The notes under the pieces are model-generated. The model worked only from the letters and a program-made list of their open reading frames with translations. It did not search any database and was not told where the DNA came from. Shown here piece after piece: positions 57,995-64,000 of a DNA stretch of 64,000 nt. The stretch comes from JAKACA01 sp050010115 (GTDB taxonomy: Bacteria > Actinomycetota > Acidimicrobiia > Acidimicrobiales > Bog-793). Position 1 is the stretch's first letter; each line of letters opens with the position of its first letter. The translations under genes were made by a program, and so were the position numbers. The stretch is taken from the NCBI GenBank assembly GCA_050010115.1, contig JBEKLQ010000002.1, forward strand, positions 1-64,000, read 5' to 3'.

Positions 57995-60774
57995 CTGCGC
58001 CTCCGCTCGACATCGACGAGGACGGCTCGATCACTCGGGACGGGCTGCCAGCCGAAGGGCAGATACCGCAGGTGCCCGTACCGCCCGACGAGGTGCAGCC
58101 ACTTGACGAGCCCTGGCTCGATTTCGTTCGACCCACGCCATCCGGCGAACATGTGGGGTTCGAACCCGTTGTAGGAGATCACCTGGCCGGGCCTGACGCG
58201 TCCGGCCAGCCGCGCCATCGCCCGGAATTCGCCGTGATCGTTGAAGACGCGGATCTCGTCGCCGTCGGCGATCCCCCGCCGGCCGGCGTCGGCAAGGTTG
58301 AGGATCACGAGGGGCTGGCCTCGGTGCGTCTCGAGCAGGGCCCGATTACCCATGCTCACTGAATGGATCGTCCAGCGCGAGTGGCCACTCGTGAATACGA
58401 GGGGGTAGTCACCGCCCGCTTTCGGCGGCTCCTTGTGCCGCGGAAGCGCCTCGTCCGCCTCGAGGAACCATGGGTGGTCGATGTAGAACTGGGCCCGGCG
58501 GGTCAGCGTAGGGAACGGCACGCCCCGCTCGGCGTGCCACTGGTACGCCGTGAGCACCTTCGAGGGCGAGACGTCGGTCGCGACCGACAGACCCGGCGCG
58601 AACGCCCCGAGCCCGGTGCTGCGGACGGTACCGGTCGCCTTCAAGGTGTCCACGGTGGTACCGGGCGGGAGGGTGCCTGCCTCGACGGAGTCGCGCACCC
58701 ACTCGTCGACGACCGCTTCCTCCTCGACGAACGCCCCTGCCGCCGTGTACGCATCCGCCAACCGGTCGAGCCGGCGGGTCTGGCGGCGGCCGTCCAGATA
58801 CTCTGTCTGGCCCCGCTCGGCGGCGAGGCGCTCCACCCGCTCGCTGAGACGCCGGAAGATCTCCCACTCCGATTTGGACTCGCCTCTCGGCGGGACGGCG
58901 GCGTCGGAGAACCCGATGTGGAACGTGTGGGTTATGGCGTACTGCAGGTTCGTGCGCTCGTACTGCATCACCGCGGGCAGCACGAGATCCGCATGGAGCG
59001 CGGTCGAGGACATTCGCGAGTCGATCACGATCACCTTGTCGAGCTTCGGCCACAGCTCGCGCAGCAGCGTGGAGCTGCCACCCCGGGTCCGGCGGATCGG
59101 GTTCGAACCGACAGCGAAGAACACCTGCGGCTCGACGGAGGACCCTGGCCGCGTCAGACCTCCCCACCAGCCGCGCTGCACGGCCTCGGTGAGGTACTCG
59201 TCGAAGGTGCGCCGCATCGTCGGCTCGGCCCACTCGGCCCGGTTCCACGCTTCCCGGTAGCCCCCGTGGTGGTAGTTGAAGAAGACCGGAGGAGTCGAGG
59301 TGCCACTCGCTACAGCCATCTGTAGGAGTTGGTTCCCCGCGATCTCGTCGGTGGCGTCCGGATCCCTATCCTTCACCGACGCGACGGCAGCCTCGATACC
59401 GTCGAGGAGCCTGGCCGTCTCTTCGATCCCTCCCTTGGACTTCATGCCGAAGAGGAGGTAGCCGTCGAGTCCGGCGAGGGCGAGCCCTTGGATGCCGGTA
59501 CCGGGACGGCCCCAGTTCCCCGAGAGCGCGAGGAGCAGGCACATCGCCCGCTCCATCAGGTCGCCGTGGAAGTACTTCGGGGTATTGAAGCCTTCGAGGA
59601 TCTTCGTCGGCCGGGATGCGACCAACCGGGCGACATGGCGGATCGTGTCTGGGGCGACGCCGCAGACCTCAGCCGCGCGTTCGGGCGTGTACTCCTCGAG
59701 CCTCCGGGCCAGGAGCTCGAAGACCGTCGTGACCTCGGCTTCGGAGCCGTCGACGAGCGTGACAGTCCAGGTACCGCGCAACTCCGGGCTCTGATCGATC
59801 GCCAGGCTGTCGCGGCGCGCCGGCACGAGCCCGGCACCGTCCAAGTAGTGGTAGAAGCGGTCCTCACGCTCGTCGGCGACGACGTCGTTCCCGCGGAGGA
59901 ACCGCCCGGTGGCCGTCTGCACGAGCAGCGGTAGGTCGGTCTGGCTCACGACAAAACGCTCGTCCATCAGTCCCTCGTCGACGATCGTCTTGCACATCGC
60001 AAGGGCGAGAGCGGCGTCAGTGCCCGGGCGGACCGGGACGTACAGGTCCGAGAACACCGCCGAGGCGTTGACGTCCGGGGCGATCGCGACCACAGTGGCG
60101 CCGTGGTAGCGGGCCTCGCTCACGTAGTGGAAGTAAGGGATCGACGTATAGGCGGGGTTCGAGTGCCAGAGCAGGAGCAGGCCGGCGTGGAATGTGTCGT
60201 CGACAGTGCTGGCGCACGAGAACTTTCCGAACGTGATGTGCTGACCGGTGGGCAGATCGTTGACGAGGCCGTTGGCATCGAGTGTGACGGCACCGATCAA
60301 GCCCGCGAACCGCATGAACGCTGCCTGCGTCATGAGGCCGCCCTCGACGGTCTCCTCGAAGATGATCGACTCCGGCCCTTCGAAGTCGATCGCGTCGAGC
60401 AACGCCTCAGCCACCTCCGTGAGCGCCTCGTCCCACGAGATGATCTCCCAGGACCCGCTGCCCCGCTCGCCGACTCGCCGGAGCGGCTGCAGAACGCGGT
60501 CCTCGCCGGTCAGCTGGAGTGAGTAGGCGCTGCCCTTCTGGCACCCGAGCGGGTTCAGGTCGGGCACGCCCTGCTCGATGATGTCGAACACCCCACCCTG
60601 CTCCTCGAACAGCACGTCGCCGTCGCGGACGAAGACACGGTACGGGCAGGCAGCAAGACAGTTCAGGCAGTGCGTCCCCCAGGCCACGCGGTCCCAGGTC
60701 CAGCGTCGGCGGTAGCCGTCCTCTGTCGACGTCGCTTTGGGTGTCGCAGTCGCAGTCGCTGTCCCTATACCCAT
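57991..60774 (-). CDS. Second type II DMSO-reductase-family catalytic (alpha) subunit, without its own beta
   Basis: The 927-residue protein is a paralogue of the alpha subunit 5 kb away. The FS0 site is regular here: H35-x3-C39-x3-C43-x34-C78 (GTHCLNCLAACPYRVF). The expected molybdenum-ligand Asp is D173 in LVNDLPTGQHITFGK. It shares WHSNPAYTSIPYFHY, KYFHGDLMERAMCLLLALSGNWGRPGTG and TSGHSRWTIHSVS. No Tat signal: MGIGTATATATPKATSTEDG precedes the conserved core. The ATG has GGGGGAG upstream. No beta or gamma subunit is encoded beside it, so it either shares those of the first operon or uses the nitroreductase-like and membrane neighbours. Substrate unknown. Confidence 0.92.
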   Translation of the reverse strand: MGIGTATATATPKATSTEDGYRRRWTWDRVAWGTHCLNCLAACPYRVFVRDGDVLFEEQGGVFDIIEQGVPDLNPLGCQKGSAYSLQLTGEDRVLQPLRRVGERGSGSWEIISWDEALTEVAEALLDAIDFEGPESIIFEETVEGGLMTQAAFMRFAGLIGAVTLDANGLVNDLPTGQHITFGKFSCASTVDDTFHAGLLLLWHSNPAYTSIPYFHYVSEARYHGATVVAIAPDVNASAVFSDLYVPVRPGTDAALALAMCKTIVDEGLMDERFVVSQTDLPLLVQTATGRFLRGNDVVADEREDRFYHYLDGAGLVPARRDSLAIDQSPELRGTWTVTLVDGSEAEVTTVFELLARRLEEYTPERAAEVCGVAPDTIRHVARLVASRPTKILEGFNTPKYFHGDLMERAMCLLLALSGNWGRPGTGIQGLALAGLDGYLLFGMKSKGGIEETARLLDGIEAAVASVKDRDPDATDEIAGNQLLQMAVASGTSTPPVFFNYHHGGYREAWNRAEWAEPTMRRTFDEYLTEAVQRGWWGGLTRPGSSVEPQVFFAVGSNPIRRTRGGSSTLLRELWPKLDKVIVIDSRMSSTALHADLVLPAVMQYERTNLQYAITHTFHIGFSDAAVPPRGESKSEWEIFRRLSERVERLAAERGQTEYLDGRRQTRRLDRLADAYTAAGAFVEEEAVVDEWVRDSVEAGTLPPGTTVDTLKATGTVRSTGLGAFAPGLSVATDVSPSKVLTAYQWHAERGVPFPTLTRRAQFYIDHPWFLEADEALPRHKEPPKAGGDYPLVFTSGHSRWTIHSVSMGNRALLETHRGQPLVILNLADAGRRGIADGDEIRVFNDHGEFRAMARLAGRVRPGQVISYNGFEPHMFAGWRGSNEIEPGLVKWLHLVGRYGHLRYLPFGWQPVPSDRAVLVDVERRRR

Positions 60775-60811
60775 GGCTCCCCCTGCTGGGCGACGTGCCA
60801 GGTAAAAAATC

Positions 60812-61420
60812 CTAGTTATTCATGCGAGAGTTGTAAATAAATAGCTCGAGCGGGCGACGGGGCATCCGGGAAGACCATGCTCGGGCAGAGCACGCCGCTG
60901 CAACAAGGCCTGTCGTGAGCAAGGCGACGAGCATGACTCGCTGTCGGCGGCGGGCGGCGTCCTCCCCGACCGCCGGCGCCGTGAGGAGGAAGCCAGCGGC
61001 CGCGAGCCGCCCCGGATGCCCGTGCGGCTCGATGCTCACGCCACCCGCCCGCCATGAAGCGAGCGGCGACTGCTGCCCGCTGCACACGTGAGCGAGCTCG
61101 AGCCACTCCCCGGCCATGCCGGGAACGGCCGCACCGGGCTCATCGTCCTCCCCGCCAGCACGGTCAGCACCGCCAGCGCGGTCAGCACCGCCAGCGCGGT
61201 CGGCGACCTTGAGCGAACGGCCGAGGAACGAGACCGTCACCGACAAGTCATGATCGGATGCGGTCAGGCCCACGTCGCCCCTGGTCCTGGACGCGACCAT
61301 GGCCCGGGCCTTCGAGTCGGCGAGGTTCTGCCGCAGGAGATCCGCGACCATGGCGGCGAGCCCGGACGCCTGTTCGCCTCCCTCGACGGTGACCGCCGGC
61401 GTCAGATGCGGCGCCACCAC
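60812..61420 (-). CDS. SCP2-like lipid-binding protein (weak similarity)
   Basis: The protein has 202 residues from a GTG inside the end of the FAD-enzyme gene (19-bp overlap). The run ASRTRGDVGLTASDHDLSVTVSFLGRSLKVADRA, then a three-copy ADRAGG repeat, then MAGEWLELAHVCSGQQSPLASWRAGGVSIEPHGHPGRLAAAGFLL follows the order of SCP2-type domains (strands, then a helix that closes the lipid tunnel). The last 45 residues, with one hydrophobic stretch and a basic tail, look unlike the family and may reflect a frameshift. The gene lies 37 bp upstream of the second alpha gene. A second SCP2-like gene in the same operon supports the call. Confidence 0.5.
   Translation of the reverse strand: MVAPHLTPAVTVEGGEQASGLAAMVADLLRQNLADSKARAMVASRTRGDVGLTASDHDLSVTVSFLGRSLKVADRAGGADRAGGADRAGGEDDEPGAAVPGMAGEWLELAHVCSGQQSPLASWRAGGVSIEPHGHPGRLAAAGFLLTAPAVGEDAARRRQRVMLVALLTTGLVAAACSARAWSSRMPRRPLELFIYNSRMNN
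61153..61206 (-). repeat. Three 18-bp tandem units encoding ADRAGG
   Basis: Three near-identical 18-bp units give the peptide ADRAGG three times as a linker in the SCP2-like gene. The length is a multiple of three, so copy changes would not shift the frame. Confidence 0.85.
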
Positions 61421-62997
61421 GGCTTCAGGCCGAGGTCGTCGGCGATCACCTGCAACGCGTTGTAGGCCGGGCCGAACGTGATGAACCCATGTGGGTGCTG
61501 GGTGGACCCTGCCAGGTAAAGAGCGTCGATCGGGGTCCGGTACTGGGAGAGCTCGGGCAGCGGCCGCTGGTCGAGCAAGTTGTCGAGGCTGATCTCGCCC
61601 ATCATCCAGTCGCCCCCGACCATGTTGACCATCTTCCGGGCGATCTCGAGCGGGGTGTAGGGCGCCCAGTCCAAGATGACATCGTCGGTGATGTTCGGCG
61701 CGTACCGCCGCCATGCCCTGATGCAGCGCTCCCCGTACCAGCGGGCGATCGAGTCCCACTCCCCCTCCCCGCCGTCGGCCAGGGCAAAGGGTGCGAACTG
61801 GCGCAGCAGGCCGGTGAAGTGCCCGGCTGGCGCGTCGGTCGGATCGTAGAGCGTGTTCACCGCGGCGTTCGGGCGGGGGTCCGGGAGTAGGCCGCTTCGC
61901 ACCAGCCTCCAGTCTTCGTCGAGATCCGCCGGCGACCCGTAGCCCAGGTTCACCACCCACGCCCGGTCGACGTCGGGGTCGAAGGAGGCCGCTTCGTAGG
62001 CGGGCGGAGCGGTCATCGCCAGATGCACGGAGAACAACGTCCAGTCCTTGTGCTTGACCGCCGTCTTCACGCGCTCGGCCAACTCGGGTGGCACGTCGCC
62101 GGGGTTCAGGAAGCGGAGAAAGGTCTGTTCGACGTCGACGGTCGACGCGACGAGCTTTCGCGCCACGAGCTCGGTGCCGTCCGAGAGCCGCACGCCGACC
62201 GCCCGATTCCCGTCGACCACGATGTGGTCGACCTCGGCGTCGCTGATCATGGTCCCGCCGTGCTGAGCGAGATCCCGCCACAAGGCGTGGGCGATGCGGT
62301 GCGACCCGCCGACGCAAAGGTGCCAGTTGTCGATCTTGCCGACGAGGAGCGGGAAGCCGATCGCAAGGCCTTTGACGTCGGTCGTGTAGCCGCAGATGGC
62401 GGCGTGGAAAGCAAGGTGCGCCTTGATCTTCGGGTGCTTGAAGTGCTGGTCGAGGAACTCGTCGATCGACTCTCGGCGGAGCTTCACCGACAGGAACTCG
62501 GAGCGCTCGTCGACGCCGAAGCTCGCGAGTGCCTTCGTCAGCTCCTTCACCGACATCGGAGGCTGGTACATGAGCGTGCCGAGCAGGAGATCGACGTAGC
62601 CGTGCGCCTCGAGGTGGAGACGGCGGAACGTCTCGGCGTCCTCCTCGTCGAAGCGGGCCATCGACTCCACGGTCCGCTCCAAATCGGCGTGCACGGTGAG
62701 CGCCGTCCCGTCGTCGAAGACCGAGGCCATCTGCACCTCCGGGCGGACGTACTCGGCGCCGTGGCGGCGAATCTCGAGGTCGCGCACCGGCGGGGCGAGA
62801 TCGACGAAGGTGTGGTAGTTGGCATGCACGTTGTGGAGGAAGCCCGAGAGCGTGAGCTCCTCGGTGGAAAGCCCCCCACCCTCTTCATGACGGCGTTCCA
62901 GGACGACGGTGTCGAGCCCGCTCCGGGCGAGATAGGCGCCGAGCGTCAGTCCGTTGTGGCCCGCACCGACGATGATCGCGTCGTAGGTCTCACGCAT
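61402..62997 (-). CDS. Phytoene-desaturase-like FAD-dependent oxidoreductase
   Basis: A flavoenzyme of 531 residues. The N-terminal FAD motif is DAIIVGAGHNGLTLGAYLARSGLDTVVLERRHEEGGGLSTEE (GxGxxG at 11-16), and the C-terminal FAD region reads LYLAGSTQHPHGFITFGPAYNALQVIADDLG. These are typical of CrtI-like and NAD(P)-binding amine-oxidase-type proteins acting on carotenoid precursors, sterols or related lipids. ATG start (MRETYDA); overlaps the SCP2-domain gene upstream by 8 bp. With two SCP2-like proteins and a sister enzyme, it suggests redox chemistry on a hydrophobic isoprenoid-like molecule; the substrate is unproven. Confidence 0.85.
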   Translation of the reverse strand: MRETYDAIIVGAGHNGLTLGAYLARSGLDTVVLERRHEEGGGLSTEELTLSGFLHNVHANYHTFVDLAPPVRDLEIRRHGAEYVRPEVQMASVFDDGTALTVHADLERTVESMARFDEEDAETFRRLHLEAHGYVDLLLGTLMYQPPMSVKELTKALASFGVDERSEFLSVKLRRESIDEFLDQHFKHPKIKAHLAFHAAICGYTTDVKGLAIGFPLLVGKIDNWHLCVGGSHRIAHALWRDLAQHGGTMISDAEVDHIVVDGNRAVGVRLSDGTELVARKLVASTVDVEQTFLRFLNPGDVPPELAERVKTAVKHKDWTLFSVHLAMTAPPAYEAASFDPDVDRAWVVNLGYGSPADLDEDWRLVRSGLLPDPRPNAAVNTLYDPTDAPAGHFTGLLRQFAPFALADGGEGEWDSIARWYGERCIRAWRRYAPNITDDVILDWAPYTPLEIARKMVNMVGGDWMMGEISLDNLLDQRPLPELSQYRTPIDALYLAGSTQHPHGFITFGPAYNALQVIADDLGLKPWWRRI

Positions 62998-63454
62998 TGG
63001 CTGTCTCGCACCCGAGCACGTACGGGGGGGCACCTCGTGGCCAGGTCGTCTCGATGGTTCGGTATGCCTCGAGGAGCGCCTTCACGTGGTCGGCCTGGCG
63101 CATGAGGAAGCGCATGTCTCCCCGGACCCGGATGGTCCCCTTGAGGGCGGCGTCGATCGGGTCCAACAGCCCGGCGGCGACCTCGTCAAAAGCGGCCGCC
63201 GGTCCGAGGAACCTGAAGCTCAGCTCCTGCGTCTCGTCCGGCTCGCCTTCGCGGTACCACGAGCACTGACCGTCGTCGATCTGGACGAGGAAGTGGCGCT
63301 CCCCGCCCGCTTCCACGTACGGGGACACGGCGTCGCCGACGATGTCGACCGCGATCAGTATGGAGCCCTTCGGCACTTCTCGAAGGTTCGCCACCCTGAC
63401 GTTGATCGCGGCGCGCACCGCTTCGAACCACTCCTCGGTGTAGACGTCGGCCAT
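62990..63454 (-). CDS. SCP2 sterol-binding-domain protein
   Basis: A small protein of 154 residues consisting of one SCP2-type domain. EEWFEAVRAAINVRVANLREVP leads in, then HFLVQIDDGQCSWYREG, ELSFRFLGPAAAFDEVAAGLLDPIDAALKGTIRVRGDMRFLMRQADHVKALLEAY, where the (K)GxIxVxGDxxxLM stretch is the SCP2 signature. Such proteins carry sterols, fatty acyl chains or other lipids to enzymes. The ATG overlaps the upstream stop by one base. It is sandwiched between two phytoene-desaturase-like genes, so it probably presents their lipid substrate. Confidence 0.85.
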   Translation of the reverse strand: MADVYTEEWFEAVRAAINVRVANLREVPKGSILIAVDIVGDAVSPYVEAGGERHFLVQIDDGQCSWYREGEPDETQELSFRFLGPAAAFDEVAAGLLDPIDAALKGTIRVRGDMRFLMRQADHVKALLEAYRTIETTWPRGAPPYVLGCETANA

Positions 63455-64000
63455 CAGTACGACCTCCCCTCCGCGACCGGGCTCGGCAAGCCGAGGTCTT
63501 CGGCGATGACCTTGTAGGCGTTGTAACCACAGGCCGAGTGCACGCCTCCACCCGGGTGGGACGAGGGCCCGCAGAAGTACAGGCCTCCGATCTCCGCCCG
63601 ATAGCTCGAAGCCTCCGGGAACGGACGGTTCACCCCGAGCTGATCGGGGGCGAACTCTCCATTGGAGAAGTCGCCCTCCCGCATCAGGTTCTTGCGTTCG
63701 ATCTGATCCGGTGTGTACAGCTTGTGAGCCATGACGTTGGCGGGGGTCATGTTCGGAGCGGACTCGCGCCAGGTAGCGAGGAACCTGTCGTTGTAACTCG
63801 CGCGAACTTCTGCCCACTCGTCGGCGGAGAGCGCGCTGGCAGGCGGAAGGAAGTACCACCCGGTCGCCGCGTGGTAGTTCGGCGGCGCCTGGGCCGCGTC
63901 CCAGATCGAGTTGACCCACGTTGCCGCTTTCGGCTCGGGGAGCTTGCCGCTGTAGGCGTCGCGAATGTAGGCGAGCATGTCCGCCGCGCTGTCGTAGCCC
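63454..64000 (-). CDS. Phytoene-desaturase-like FAD oxidoreductase, C-terminal part (runs off the window)
   Basis: The last 181 codons of a gene that continues past the window edge. The fragment ends with SYRAEIGGLYFCGPSSHPGGGVHSACGYNAYKVIAEDLGLP, the C-terminal FAD-contact region of CrtI-like oxidoreductases, and is similar in layout to the complete enzyme two genes downstream. PNMTPANVMAHKLYTPDQIERKN precedes it. It is probably the first or an early gene of the same lipid-redox operon. The N-terminus and any signal cannot be seen. Confidence 0.8.
   Translation of the reverse strand, partial: GYDSAADMLAYIRDAYSGKLPEPKAATWVNSIWDAAQAPPNYHAATGWYFLPPASALSADEWAEVRASYNDRFLATWRESAPNMTPANVMAHKLYTPDQIERKNLMREGDFSNGEFAPDQLGVNRPFPEASSYRAEIGGLYFCGPSSHPGGGVHSACGYNAYKVIAEDLGLPSPVAEGRSY

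Overview
The window is high-GC DNA with actinobacterial features. These include a DUF3107 gene, GTG starts for about a third of the genes, long chains of genes overlapping by 4 bp (ATGA/GTGA), an actinobacterial-type metallophosphoesterase and a Mrp protein without the usual C-x2-C. The secreted propeller with repeated GYWL...DG...FG units is a protein type I associate with Acidimicrobiia-like lineages, so that is my best guess; the class is inference. A run of 13 N at 9659-9671 shows that this is a scaffolded draft or metagenome assembly. Layout: 1-6.4 kb holds a DUF3107 fragment, a dGTPase-like HD hydrolase, a methyltransferase, a small iron-sulfur group (Mrp carrier, SufR-like repressor, cysteine desulfurase) and an SDR. 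6.4-13.4 kb is a complete System I cytochrome c maturation operon on the minus strand, read ccmA-B-C-D-E-F-G-H-I with nearly every junction overlapping. 13.5-24.3 kb holds gmd, an enoyl-CoA hydratase, a glycosyltransferase, a TetR regulator, an acyl-CoA dehydrogenase, a cold-shock protein, a GT2 enzyme and divergent cysS and valS. 24.3-32.3 kb is a minus-strand group: aldehyde dehydrogenase, a YbhN/UPF0104 membrane protein, a small lipoprotein, and a branched-chain-amino-acid-type ABC importer whose two permeases are fused. 32.4-46 kb is a cell-surface region: a SpoIID-domain protein, several GT4 glycosyltransferases, a Wzm/Wzt-type polysaccharide exporter, a degenerate methyltransferase, a coiled-coil protein, two unusual partial-domain glycosyltransferases and a large secreted propeller. 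46-48 kb has clpP, tRNA-Leu(UAG) and a metallophosphoesterase. The most interesting part is 48.0-64.0 kb. It encodes a type II DMSO-reductase-family molybdoenzyme in the order rrf2 - alpha - gamma - beta - chaperone. Upstream on the same strand lie a second, partnerless alpha subunit, a large nitroreductase-like protein, two tandem four-helix membrane proteins, a degenerate acyl-CoA-ligase-like protein, two SCP2-like proteins and two phytoene-desaturase-like FAD enzymes. Neither alpha carries a twin-arginine signal, and the gamma subunit has no internal methionine, unlike haem-b gamma subunits. Known relatives hydroxylate hydrocarbons or sterol side chains (ethylbenzene dehydrogenase, steroid C25 dehydrogenase) or act on small anions or sulfides. 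The SCP2 and phytoene-desaturase-like neighbours point to a hydrophobic, perhaps isoprenoid or sterol-like, substrate, but this is inference. The ccm operon, the Fe-S genes and the molybdoenzyme region together fit a respiratory actinobacterium with unusual redox capacity.
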